A stretch of 64,000 bases of DNA from Bacillota bacterium (GTDB taxonomy: Bacteria; Bacillota; Clostridia; Peptostreptococcales; Anaerovoracaceae), in contig JAGAHX010000059.1 of the NCBI GenBank assembly GCA_017626845.1, positions 1 to 64,000 on the forward strand, in the 5' to 3' direction. Of this stretch, positions 25,819 to 33,907 are shown piece after piece (position 1 is the first letter of the stretch; every line of letters begins with the position of its first letter). The translations under genes and the position numbers were made by a program. The notes below the pieces were generated by a model. The model ran no database searches. It was given only the letters and a program-made list of their open reading frames with translations, and was not told the DNA's origin.

Positions 25819-26225
25819 GCGGCAATTTTTGCTTTCAGTGCGGAAAATGCTTCTTCCGGATCGGAGATCTCCAGAACGGTCTGTTCCATGGGGCACATGC
25901 CGGTGCCCTGCCGGTTGATGATCTTCTCCGTGTAGTCCCCGGCTTCATAGGCGATGCCGGACTGTTCCAGTTCCGCGGCGCCTCCCCGGCTCATGACCCG
26001 TCCATAGACGAAGCCAGCGCCCGCCAGCCGGTACATCAGAGCGGCTGCCCGGCCCACGATCGTGTCGAATACCGCTGCCCCCTGCAGATCCGCACCCTCC
26101 TCGATCCAGCCGAGTATGGGCTTTACGCCCCGCACGCGGGAAATGAGAGGGTCATTGCCCTCCTTTAACACGATGCAGGTGATTCCGTCGGTTCCCAAAA
26201 GTGCCTTTGCTTCTTCGAATGTCAT
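25791..26225 (-). CDS. DUF1893 family protein
   Basis: This 144-residue protein matches DUF1893 by eye. It has a short N-terminal strand pair, a GVKPILGWIEEGADLQGAAVFDTIVGRAAALMY core, VYGRVMSRGG, and the INRQGTGMCPMEQTVL end with the family Cys-Pro-x-Glu. The function of the family is unknown. ATG 26225 follows AGGGGAA at normal spacing. The 3' end contains the tRNA-Arg promoter. Confidence 0.8.
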   Translation of the reverse strand: MTFEEAKALLGTDGITCIVLKEGNDPLISRVRGVKPILGWIEEGADLQGAAVFDTIVGRAAALMYRLAGAGFVYGRVMSRGGAAELEQSGIAYEAGDYTEKIINRQGTGMCPMEQTVLEISDPEEAFSALKAKIAALQSAKPAV

Positions 26226-26267
26226 GGAACTTCCCCTTTCTGTTTGGATGAAACCCATTTTATCACC

Positions 26268-26296
26268 TTGAGAAAGCAGGCTCAACGGGGTAAAAT
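26268..26296 (+). promoter_or_regulatory. promoter of the aminotransferase gene
   Basis: TTGAGA (26268-26273), 17 bases, TAAAAT (26291-26296). The predicted leader is about 35 nt, with CAAGGAG just before ATG 26339. Confidence 0.65.
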
Positions 26297-26338
26297 AAAT
26301 TGTTATTGTCAAATCGAAGGATCACAAGGAGAAAATCA

Positions 26339-27613
26339 ATGAAAGCCTATTCTGACTATACGCACGAAGAACTACAGCAGGAAAAGGAACTGCTGCTGAA
26401 GAAATATAAGGAGTATCAGGATCTGAACCTCAGCCTGAACATGGCCAGAGGCAAGCCCGGCGCAGACCAGCTGGCGCTGTCCATGCCCATGCTGGATGTA
26501 CTGAACTCCGGCAGCGACTGCCGCGACAAGTACGGCACCGATGCCCGCAACTACGGCGAGCTGCTGGGACTGAAGGAAGCGAGAGAACTGTTCGGCGAAC
26601 TGATGGGCATTCAGCCCGAGGAGACCATCGTCGTAGGATCCTCCTCCCTCACCTTCATGTTCGACTGCGTGGCGAGAGCCATGCTGCTGGGTGTGCTGGG
26701 ATCCGAAAGGCCCTGGTGCAAGTACGATAAGATCAAGTTTATCTGCCCCGTTCCGGGTTACGACAGACATTTTACGATCTGCGAGACCCTGGGCATCGAA
26801 ATGATCCCCGTGCCCCTCACGGAATGGGGACCGGACATGGAACAGATCCGCGAACTGGTGAAAGACGAGACCGTCAAGGGCATCTGGTGCGTTCCCAAGT
26901 ACACGAATCCCCTGGGCGGCTGCTATTCGGATGAAGCCGTTAAGGCGCTGGCGTCCATGGAGACCGCGGCCAAGGACTTCCGCATCTTCTGGGACAACGC
27001 CTACTGCGTCCACTATGTCTACGAGGACGTCCCCGTGCTCAACATGCTGGAGGAATGCAAAAAGGCAGGCAATCCGGACCGGGTCTATATGTTCGGCTCC
27101 ACGTCGAAGATCACCTTCCCCGGTGCCGGCGTCGGCTTCTTCGGCGCATCCGCTGCCAACGTGGAATTCATCAAGAAGCAGATCAACGCGGAAGCCATCA
27201 GCTGGGACAAGATGAACATGCTGCGCCACGTGCGCTTCTTCGGTTCCGCCCAGGGCATCCTGGACCTGATGGACAAGCATGCCGCCCTGCTGCGTCCCAA
27301 ATTCGACGCCGTGCTCAACGCCCTGGAAGAAGAGATCGGCCCCAGAGGCTGCGGCAGCTGGGTACGCCCCTCCGGCGGCTATTTCGTCACGTTCATGGCG
27401 CCTAAGGGCTGCGCTGCCCGGGTCAACGCCCTCTGCAAGGAAGCCGGCGTGACCATGACAGGCCCCGGCGCCACCCACCCCTACCACAAAGATCCGGACG
27501 ACAGCGTGCTGCGCATCGCGCCTTCCTTCCCGCCTGCCGAAGAGCTGCAGAAGGCCATGGAAGTGTTCTGCGTGGCGGTCCGTCTGGCAGCCGTCGAAAA
27601 ACTGCTGGCATAA
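26339..27613 (+). CDS. PLP aminotransferase, MocR-type (probable aspartate aminotransferase)
   Basis: This 424-residue fold-type I enzyme has MARGKPGADQ at the N-terminus, the VGSSSLTFMF phosphate-site region and VPKYTNPLGGCYS. IFWDNAYCVHY holds the PLP-ring Asp and Tyr, and FGSTSKITFPGAGVGFF the Schiff-base Lys. The sequence style matches the Aminotran_MocR family, which contains the aspartate aminotransferase AspT of corynebacteria. It has no GntR domain, so it is an enzyme, not a regulator. asnA follows 90 bases downstream under its own promoter, so the pair would lead from oxaloacetate to aspartate to asparagine. Family firm, substrate probable. Confidence 0.85.
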   Translation: MKAYSDYTHEELQQEKELLLKKYKEYQDLNLSLNMARGKPGADQLALSMPMLDVLNSGSDCRDKYGTDARNYGELLGLKEARELFGELMGIQPEETIVVGSSSLTFMFDCVARAMLLGVLGSERPWCKYDKIKFICPVPGYDRHFTICETLGIEMIPVPLTEWGPDMEQIRELVKDETVKGIWCVPKYTNPLGGCYSDEAVKALASMETAAKDFRIFWDNAYCVHYVYEDVPVLNMLEECKKAGNPDRVYMFGSTSKITFPGAGVGFFGASAANVEFIKKQINAEAISWDKMNMLRHVRFFGSAQGILDLMDKHAALLRPKFDAVLNALEEEIGPRGCGSWVRPSGGYFVTFMAPKGCAARVNALCKEAGVTMTGPGATHPYHKDPDDSVLRIAPSFPPAEELQKAMEVFCVAVRLAAVEKLLA

Positions 27614-27626
27614 TTGCGAAAAGAAT

Positions 27627-27655
27627 TTGAAATTTTTTCTGTACAGGCGTACAAT
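27627..27655 (+). promoter_or_regulatory. promoter of asnA
   Basis: TTGAAA (27627-27632), 17 bases, TACAAT (27650-27655), with about 40 nt to ATG 27704. No terminator separates it from the gene before, so asnA can also receive read-through. Confidence 0.6.
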
Positions 27656-27703
27656 TAGACATTATTTTTTATTTCTGCATATCGGAAAAAGGAAGGCAAG
27701 ATC

Positions 27704-28717
27704 ATGAGCAAAGTCATCATTCCCGAAAACTACAAAGCAGCGCTCAACCCCTACGACACGCAAAGAGCGATCATGCTCATCCACAGCATCTTCGAAAAGG
27801 AGCTGTGCAGCGAACTGGACCTGAGCAGAGTTTCGGCGCCCCTGCTGGTGCCCACCGCTTCGGGTCTGAATGACAATCTGAACGGCGTGGAGCGTCCCGT
27901 CGGCTTCGATATCAAGGAGACCGGCGAAGACTGCCAGGTCGTGCAGTCCCTGGCCAAGTGGAAGCGCAAGGCGTTAAAGGACTACGATTTCCATGTGGGA
28001 AAAGGTCTCTACACCGACATGAATGCGATCCGCAGAGACGAAGATATGGACAACCTCCACTCCGTCTACGTGGACCAGTGGGACTGGGAGAAGGTCATCC
28101 GCGAATCCGACCGCACCCTCAACTACCTGAAGAAGGTGGTCCAGAAGATCGTCAACGCCATCGTGGATACCGAAGACATCATCCGGGAAGTCTATCCCGA
28201 GCTGAACGTCTACACCCCGAAGAAGCGTCAGATCAAATACTTCACCACCCAGGAGCTGGAGGACATGTATCCGGATAAGACCGCGAAGGAAAGAGAAGAC
28301 GCGGTGACGGAGAAATACAAGACAGTCTGCCTGATGAAGATCGGCGGCGCCCTGAAGAGCGGCAAGCCCCACGACGGCAGAGCGCCGGACTACGACGATT
28401 GGGAACTCAACTGCGACATCCTGTTCTGGAACGAGATCCTGAAGCACACCATCGAGATCTCCAGCATGGGCATCCGCGTATCCCCGGAGAGTCTGGACAG
28501 ACAGCTTACCATCGCAGGCTGCGACGACCGCCGCACGCTGCCCTTCCATAAGGCGCTTCTGGCGGGCGAACTGCCCTACACCATCGGCGGAGGCATTGGT
28601 CAGAGCCGTCTCTGCATGCTGCTGCTGGGCAAAGCGCACATCGGCGAAGTACAGTCTTCCGTCTGGGATGACGATACGAGAAGGATCTGCAGGGAAGCCG
28701 GCATTATGATCCTGTAA
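27704..28717 (+). CDS. asnA: aspartate-ammonia ligase (asparagine synthetase A)
   Basis: The length of 337 residues is typical of AsnA. Motifs include VSAPLLVPTASGLNDNLNGVERPV near the N-terminus, DMNAIRRDE, VDQWDWEKVI and the class II synthetase-like motif 3 GGGIGQSRLCMLLLGKAHIGEVQ. It makes asparagine from aspartate, ammonia and ATP. AAGGAAGG precedes the ATG. Confidence 0.96.
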   Translation: MSKVIIPENYKAALNPYDTQRAIMLIHSIFEKELCSELDLSRVSAPLLVPTASGLNDNLNGVERPVGFDIKETGEDCQVVQSLAKWKRKALKDYDFHVGKGLYTDMNAIRRDEDMDNLHSVYVDQWDWEKVIRESDRTLNYLKKVVQKIVNAIVDTEDIIREVYPELNVYTPKKRQIKYFTTQELEDMYPDKTAKEREDAVTEKYKTVCLMKIGGALKSGKPHDGRAPDYDDWELNCDILFWNEILKHTIEISSMGIRVSPESLDRQLTIAGCDDRRTLPFHKALLAGELPYTIGGGIGQSRLCMLLLGKAHIGEVQSSVWDDDTRRICREAGIMIL

Positions 28718-28725
28718 ACATAAGA

Positions 28726-29484
28726 ATGAGTTTAGTTAACGAAAAGAAAAAAGGTTATAATCAATTGGTTCTGCGGAGCATCGCCATGGTATGCACGGTC
28801 CTCGCGATCGTATCCCATACCGTGGCGCCCACGTTCCGCTTTTTCGGCTACCTGGAATGGGTAGCCTTCCCCATTTTTGCCTATCTGCTGGCAGAAGGCG
28901 TAGAAAACAGCATGGCCAAGGGTCTCTATGCCGCCAGGCTGTTCCTGTTCGCCCTGCTGGCCGAATGCCCTTACGACTTGATGATGAGCGGCAAGGTGAT
29001 GGATATCCGGCAGCAGAACGTGCTGTTCACCCTTTCTATCGGATATCTCATCCTGCTTGCCGTCGACTTTATCCGCACCCACGCGGACAATCTCATCCTG
29101 ACGATCGCAGCGGAGGTGGGCGGCATCTTTTTCGGACGCTACATGATCTCCGAAATACACTGCGCCTATTCCCGTTTCGGCATGTTTTTCATCATGCTGT
29201 TCTACGTGGCAAGGCGGGTGCGCTACGAAAAGCTGATGGAGCTGGCTGTGACCCTCTACATCGCGTTCAACCTGTCCAACCAGACCTTTGCAACGCCGAA
29301 GATCAACGGCCTGCAGTACGATCTGTCCGTGCAGCTGTTCGCGGTGGTTGCGCTCATCCTCATCTGGCTGTATAACGGCGAAAGAGGTCCCAACACCCTC
29401 GCTGTCCGCTATATCAGCTACGGATTCTTCCCGGTCAGCGTCCTCATCTTCTGGTATTTGTCATCGCAAGGCGTAATCTATTAA
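28726..29484 (+). CDS. TraX family membrane protein
   Basis: This 252-residue polytopic protein has about eight hydrophobic helices. It has the TraX-family landmarks: VSHTVAP early, FPIFAYLLAEGV, LLAECPYDLM, QQNVLFTLSIG and WLYNGERG near the end. TraX of F plasmids acetylates pilin; chromosomal homologues in Firmicutes have no known substrate and may acylate surface molecules. It is 8 bases behind asnA and shares its transcript; no clear Shine-Dalgarno is seen, so it may rely on re-initiation. Confidence 0.82.
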   Translation: MSLVNEKKKGYNQLVLRSIAMVCTVLAIVSHTVAPTFRFFGYLEWVAFPIFAYLLAEGVENSMAKGLYAARLFLFALLAECPYDLMMSGKVMDIRQQNVLFTLSIGYLILLAVDFIRTHADNLILTIAAEVGGIFFGRYMISEIHCAYSRFGMFFIMLFYVARRVRYEKLMELAVTLYIAFNLSNQTFATPKINGLQYDLSVQLFAVVALILIWLYNGERGPNTLAVRYISYGFFPVSVLIFWYLSSQGVIY

Positions 29485-29492
29485 ATTTCTGC

Positions 29493-29521
29493 TTTACAAA
29501 CAGAAAGCGCGGTGCTATACT
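29493..29521 (+). promoter_or_regulatory. promoter of tRNA-Leu
   Basis: TTTACA (29493-29498), 17 bases, TATACT (29516-29521), beginning 8 bases beyond the TraX gene stop. Confidence 0.8.
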
Positions 29522-29535
29522 TTTACTGTTGACAC

Positions 29536-29620
29536 GCGGTATTGGCGGAATTGGCAGACGCGTACGGTTGAGGGCCGTATGGGTAACACCGTGATGGTTC
29601 AAGTCCATTATACCGCACCA
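29536..29620 (+). tRNA. tRNA-Leu (GAG)
   Basis: The gene is 85 nt with acceptor GCGGTAT/ATACCGC and encoded CCA. The anticodon loop TTGAGGG gives GAG, and a class II long variable arm is present. Confidence 0.97.
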
Positions 29621-29654
29621 AAAATCCAGACCTTTCGGTCTGGATTTTTCTTTT
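29620..29654 (+). terminator. intrinsic terminator of tRNA-Leu
   Basis: AAAAATCCAGACC pairs with GGTCTGGATTTTT around TTTC, immediately after the tRNA CCA. It is symmetrical enough to also end the convergent P1 peptidase transcript. Confidence 0.9.
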
Positions 29655-29686
29655 GTATTTTGAAGCTGCACTGTTGAAAGACAAAA

Positions 29687-30658
29687 CTAAAATATCAGAT
29701 CTGCGATCGCCGGATACCCGTACGCCCCTTCCGCGCTGCGCACGGCCCGCAGGATCGCCTGCTCGATGCAGCGGGCAGCCAGGGTGCCTGCTACGTCCAT
29801 ATCCGCGTCGATCTCCCCTACCGCCAGCGCGTAGATGCTGTCGCCGTCCGCGGATGTGTGCACCGGGCGGATGCAACGGGCATAGCCGTCGTGACCCATG
29901 CCGGCGATCTTGCAGAGCTGGGGATTCGTAAATTTTCCGTTCGTAAGGACGACGGCCAGCGTCGTATTGCGGCCGGTAAAGCGGTTCTGCACCACGTCGT
30001 ACCGGGCGATCATGGCCTCTTCTCCGCTGGCAAAGGATCTGTGATCCGCCGAAAGCATGCCGGCGACTTTTTGGCCGTTTTCCGGGTCATAGATGTCGCC
30101 GATAGCGTTGACCGCAACGATCGCTCCGATCCGGAAATCCCCGATCCGCACGGCATAGCTTCCGATGCCGGACTTCATGGCGGTCTCCAGTCCGCCGAGC
30201 TTGCCCACCGTCGCACCGGTGCCTGCCCCGTGGCACCCATCTTGATAGTTTCCGCCGTTCTCCGATGCAAGGCAGGCCGCGTAAGCCATGTCCGCATCCG
30301 GGCGGCAGCGCATGTCTCCTGCGTTGAGGTCGAACAGATCCGCCTGGCATACGAGAGGCACAGTCGTAAAACCTACGTCGTAGCCGTACCCTCTTTCCTC
30401 CAGGTAGCGCATCACACCGCCTGCTGCGTCCAGCCCGTAGGCGCTGCCGCCGGCCAGAACCACGCCGTTGATCGCCTTCGGCGCCGTAAGGGGATCGACC
30501 AGCGTGCTCTCCCGCGAGGCAGGGCCTCCGCCCCGGACATCCAGACCGCCCAAGACGCCTTTTTTGCAGAGCACGACGGTAACACCGGTGCCCCCTTCTC
30601 TATTTTCTGTCTGCCCAATGGCAAAACCTTGGATCTCCTTGATCGAAATTTCCTGCAT
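29687..30658 (-). CDS. P1 family peptidase (DmpA-like)
   Basis: This 323-residue protein shows the P1/DmpA pattern of N-terminal nucleophile aminopeptidases. It has GGTGVTVVLCKKG, DVRGGGPASRESTLVDPL, the glycine-rich LAGGSAYGLDAAGGVMRYLEE, and GAGTGATVGKLGGLETAMKSGIGSYAV. The family self-cleaves into two chains and acts on small peptides or beta-aminopeptides. No signal peptide is seen. It is monocistronic, converging on tRNA-Leu. Confidence 0.88.
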   Translation of the reverse strand: MQEISIKEIQGFAIGQTENREGGTGVTVVLCKKGVLGGLDVRGGGPASRESTLVDPLTAPKAINGVVLAGGSAYGLDAAGGVMRYLEERGYGYDVGFTTVPLVCQADLFDLNAGDMRCRPDADMAYAACLASENGGNYQDGCHGAGTGATVGKLGGLETAMKSGIGSYAVRIGDFRIGAIVAVNAIGDIYDPENGQKVAGMLSADHRSFASGEEAMIARYDVVQNRFTGRNTTLAVVLTNGKFTNPQLCKIAGMGHDGYARCIRPVHTSADGDSIYALAVGEIDADMDVAGTLAARCIEQAILRAVRSAEGAYGYPAIADLIF

Positions 30659-30712
30659 ACCGTTAAATCTCCTTTCAGAAATGCATTTCTATTATACCTT
30701 ATGAACCCCATC

Positions 30713-30723
30713 TGTGCTAAAAT
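30713..30723 (+). promoter_or_regulatory. extended -10 promoter of the prfC leader
   Basis: TG-C-TAAAAT with the -10 at 30718-30723. The -35 is poor. The predicted start at about 30730 leaves only about 2 nt before the leader ATG at 30732. Confidence 0.45.
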
Positions 30724-30731
30724 AAATTGTT

Positions 30732-30800
30732 ATGGTTAAGAACAAAACGCGGAAAAATAAAGATTTGGGTCGAAGACTTCTCCGGTTAAGTCCGCCCTAA
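30732..30800 (+). CDS. possible prfC leader peptide ending Pro-Pro-stop
   Basis: A 22-codon open frame, rich in Arg and Lys and ending Leu-Ser-Pro-Pro-TAA, starts 8 bases after a -10 box. It ends exactly where a terminator hairpin begins: the TAA supplies its first two stem bases. No Shine-Dalgarno is present, so translation would be leaderless. Termination after proline is slow, and the downstream gene encodes RF3, a release-factor recycling GTPase. The arrangement suggests that slow release keeps a ribosome on the hairpin's 5' arm and lets prfC be transcribed. It could be a chance frame. Confidence 0.4.
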   Translation: MVKNKTRKNKDLGRRLLRLSPP

Positions 30801-30826
30801 CGGTGCGAAAAACGCATCCGTTTTTT
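30799..30826 (+). terminator. terminator/attenuator upstream of prfC
   Basis: The stem AACGG-T-GCG / CGC-A-(T)-CCGTT has loop AAAAA and one bulged base, then six T, 30 bases before the prfC start codon. It stands between a promoter and prfC with no complete upstream gene on this strand, so it acts as an attenuator or ends a very short RNA. Confidence 0.6.
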
Positions 30827-30855
30827 CTGTGTTTATTTATAAGGAATCGATTATC

Positions 30856-32448
30856 ATGGATACAAAAGAATTACAAAAACAGATCGAAAGACGCCGCATT
30901 TTCGGCATCATTTCCCACCCGGACGCCGGTAAGACCACCCTTACCGAAAAGCTGCTGCTGCACGGCGGCGCCATCCGGGAAGCAGGCACCGTTAAGGCCC
31001 GCAGAAACAGCAAATTTGCCACCTCCGACTGGATGGAGATCGAAAAGCAGAGAGGCATCTCCGTCACCAGCTCCGTCATGCAGTTCGAGTACGGCGGAAA
31101 GGTCATCTCCATCATGGATACGCCGGGTCACAACGACTTCGGCGAAGACACCTACCGCATCCTCACCTCCGTAGACTCCGCAGTGATGGTGATCGACGCG
31201 GCCAAGGGTATCGAGGCCCAGACGAAAAAGCTGTTCGCGGTCTGCCGCATGCGGGGCATCCCCGTGTTCACCTTCATGAACAAGCTGGACCGGGAAGCCA
31301 GAGACCCGCTGGAACTCATCGGAGAACTGGAAGAGATCCTGGGCATGCCCGCGACGGCCGTTACCTGGCCCATCGGATCCGGCCTGAACTTCCAGGGCGT
31401 CTATAATATTTTAAAGAACGAAGTCTATCTCTATAAGGAAAAAGAGACCTTAAAACTGGACGATTCCGGCGTGAATGACCCCCGTCTGGACGACATCATC
31501 ACCCAGTTCAATTTAAAGGCTCTGCGGGAGGAAATGGAGCTTCTGGAGGGTGCCGGCTACCCCATGGATGAGGATGCCGTGCTGGCCGGCGAGCTCACTC
31601 CGGTGTTCTTCGGTTCTGCCTTGGCGGATTTCGGGGTCACCGCATTCCTGGAGCATTTCCTGGAGATGTCCCCTGCTCCCGGCCCGAGAAAACTGGCGGA
31701 CGGCGGCAGCGTCAACCCCACAGACCCAGAGTTCTCCGGCTTCATCTTCAAGATCCAGGCCAACATGAACCCGGCCCACAGAGACCGCCTCGCCTTCTTC
31801 CGCATCTGCTCCGGCGAATTCACCCGGGGCATGACGGCCACCCTGGCCCGCACCGGCAAGCCCATTAAACTGGCGCAGTCCACCCAGCTGATGGCCAACG
31901 AAAGAGAAAACGTGGAGAAAGCCCAGGCCGGCGACATCATCGGCATCTACGATACCGGCAACTTCCAGATCGGCGACACGCTGTACACGGGCAAGGAAGA
32001 GCTCTTCTTCGAACCCCTGCCCACCTTCCCGCCGGAACTGTTCGCCATGGTCGCGCCCCGCGATACCATGAAGGCCAAGCAGTTCCACAAGGGCGTGCAG
32101 CAGCTGGCCCAGGAAGGCGCCATCCAGGTGTACCACAACGAATACAACGAGATCTACATCGGCGCCGTCGGACAACTGCAGTTCGAGGTATTCCAGTACC
32201 GCCTGGAGAACGAATACAACGCCCAGGTGCGCATGACCCCGCAGGAGCTCACCGTAGCCCGCTGGGTGTTGGAGACCGACCGGGACAAGATCAAGTCCAC
32301 GCTGGATTCCCGCAGCAGGCTGGTGTTTGACCGCTTCGAGCGGCCCCTCATCCTGTTTGCGAACCAGTTTACCCTCTCCTATTATCAGGAGAAGCACCCG
32401 GACATCCGGCTCACGGAAGCCATGGATCTGAAGGATCCCGAAAAATAA
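30856..32448 (+). CDS. prfC: peptide chain release factor 3
   Basis: This 530-residue translational GTPase has G1 SHPDAGKTTLTEKLL, the switch segment SDWMEIEKQRGISVTSS, G3 DTPGHNDFGEDTYR and G4 FMNKLDREARD. C-terminal EF-G-like domains follow. The length equals that of RF3 proteins. It removes RF1/RF2 from the ribosome after peptide release. ATG 30856 follows AAGGA at a somewhat long spacing. It is monocistronic, with a strong terminator behind it. Confidence 0.96.
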   Translation: MDTKELQKQIERRRIFGIISHPDAGKTTLTEKLLLHGGAIREAGTVKARRNSKFATSDWMEIEKQRGISVTSSVMQFEYGGKVISIMDTPGHNDFGEDTYRILTSVDSAVMVIDAAKGIEAQTKKLFAVCRMRGIPVFTFMNKLDREARDPLELIGELEEILGMPATAVTWPIGSGLNFQGVYNILKNEVYLYKEKETLKLDDSGVNDPRLDDIITQFNLKALREEMELLEGAGYPMDEDAVLAGELTPVFFGSALADFGVTAFLEHFLEMSPAPGPRKLADGGSVNPTDPEFSGFIFKIQANMNPAHRDRLAFFRICSGEFTRGMTATLARTGKPIKLAQSTQLMANERENVEKAQAGDIIGIYDTGNFQIGDTLYTGKEELFFEPLPTFPPELFAMVAPRDTMKAKQFHKGVQQLAQEGAIQVYHNEYNEIYIGAVGQLQFEVFQYRLENEYNAQVRMTPQELTVARWVLETDRDKIKSTLDSRSRLVFDRFERPLILFANQFTLSYYQEKHPDIRLTEAMDLKDPEK

Positions 32449-32457
32449 GAAAACAGC

Positions 32458-32489
32458 AAAAGACCGGAGGATGGCCCTCCGGTCTTTTT
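32458..32489. terminator. bidirectional terminator between prfC and the 32510 gene
   Basis: A perfect 13-bp stem, AAAAGACCGGAGG / CCTCCGGTCTTTT, with a 5-base loop and T-runs on both strands lies between the two convergent stops. Confidence 0.92.
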
Positions 32490-32509
32490 CATTTCAATGT
32501 TTTATCGTA

Positions 32510-33907
32510 TTACATCAGAGAATCCGCCAGTTCAGTATAGGCGCTCTCACCCAGCAGTTCTCCTGCCGCGGTCAGGAAGCGAGCCGTTTCCTTCAGGGTC
32601 TCCGCAGAAGCGGTGACGGTCTGGGTCTCTCCTTTATAGTGCCAGTATTCCGGCAGCGTGCCTTCGGCAAGACGGTCTGCGTAGAAGTCCGCCAGGGAGC
32701 GGATGGCCGGTTCAAACGCCTCGGATCCGTACCGCTGCGCCGCGGTCACCAGGCGCTGGCCGATCTGGGCGTTCGCCTTCAGATCTGCATATCCGTAACG
32801 GATGCCGTAGTCGTTATACAGCTGCGTGTTCTGTACGGGAACCTCGAAATAGCCGTATTCGTTGATGTTCTGCGCAACCTTGTACAGCTGGATAAAAGCC
32901 AGATCCGATGCCGCCCGGCTCTCTTCCGCAGCCAGCAGCAGATCCAGCTGTTCGAGATCTTCGGTGCGGGAGTAATAGGACTCTCCGTAAGGCGTATATC
33001 CTTCGGGAACGGACGCATAATAGCCGTCCGCCAGCCAGCGGTAGCCCCGGCCCAGTCCCAGTTCTTTCAGGATGAGTTCCTTTTCCGTATAGTCGAGTCC
33101 GGGGAGCACTTCTCCGCTCTCCAGATCCACCAGGGGCTCGGAAGATTCCAGGGTCCAGCTCTGGCTCTCCATGCCCTCCCGTACGTAATAGGGAGACAGG
33201 ATGTCCCAGCCGCCGCCCTGGCGGTTGGTGTGGGACAGCATCGTCAGATCGTCTTTCGCCTCGTAGACGCCTTCTTCCAGTTCCTCATAGGTGTAAAGCG
33301 GATCGAACAGCACGTAATAGGCGTCGTCGAACACGAAATAGAGCAGCGTGTTCTGCGGAAGCGCCGTGCCGCCCCGGATAGAGCTGATCTCACCCCAGTC
33401 ACCCGTCTCGGAATCGAAATAGTAGACTGCGCCGGCCCGGTACATGTACCGGACGAACATCTTGAGGGTCTCCACATCCAGGAGATCCAGCGTGTCCACA
33501 TAAGGGATCGTCACGTGACGGAACGTGTCGCCGTTGTCGAATTCGAACTTTTCCTGTTCCAGCGTAATGTCGCTGCCGACCCGCAGGTTGTGATAATACG
33601 TGCCGTTATCCAGCTCCACGCTGTCCGCATATTCCGCGGGGTCTTCCAGATAGAAGCGGTCCGCGTTGAACAGCCGCTGCATCAGGATTACGTCGCCCTT
33701 CGCTTCCTGGATATCCTCCCAGTTGCGGAACGTGTTGATCGTGTTGCTTAGCGTGCCCCTTCCCAGGTAGAGCGCCAGCGCGATCAGAAGCACCCAGCCG
33801 ATCTTGTTGTACTTTACGACAAATTCCATGAACTTGCCGTTTCTTTTCTTGTTATACTGGGGATCTTTATCGCTGTATTTGTTGTTGTATCCGTAATCGT
33901 CGTTCAT
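32510..33907 (-). CDS. single-pass membrane protein of unknown function
   Basis: This 465-residue protein has a polar, Asn/Tyr/Lys-rich N-terminus of about 33 residues, one membrane helix (IGWVLLIALALYLGRG, about 36-51) and a large acidic, Tyr-rich outer domain. Without a cleavable signal it is probably N-in, C-out. I recognise no domain; the recurrent Asp/Glu/Tyr runs are reminiscent of surface proteins. ATG 33907 overlaps the pgeF stop by 4 bases, so it is translationally coupled to pgeF, hinting at a cell-envelope role. Confidence 0.7.
   Translation of the reverse strand: MNDDYGYNNKYSDKDPQYNKKRNGKFMEFVVKYNKIGWVLLIALALYLGRGTLSNTINTFRNWEDIQEAKGDVILMQRLFNADRFYLEDPAEYADSVELDNGTYYHNLRVGSDITLEQEKFEFDNGDTFRHVTIPYVDTLDLLDVETLKMFVRYMYRAGAVYYFDSETGDWGEISSIRGGTALPQNTLLYFVFDDAYYVLFDPLYTYEELEEGVYEAKDDLTMLSHTNRQGGGWDILSPYYVREGMESQSWTLESSEPLVDLESGEVLPGLDYTEKELILKELGLGRGYRWLADGYYASVPEGYTPYGESYYSRTEDLEQLDLLLAAEESRAASDLAFIQLYKVAQNINEYGYFEVPVQNTQLYNDYGIRYGYADLKANAQIGQRLVTAAQRYGSEAFEPAIRSLADFYADRLAEGTLPEYWHYKGETQTVTASAETLKETARFLTAAGELLGESAYTELADSLM

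Noticed and set aside
28726..29484. Conjugative element suggested by a TraX-like gene
   Set aside because: No other transfer, relaxase, integrase or att-like repeats surround it. TraX homologues are widespread chromosomal genes in Firmicutes, and the adjacent tRNA-Leu is intact without a flanking duplication that I can see.
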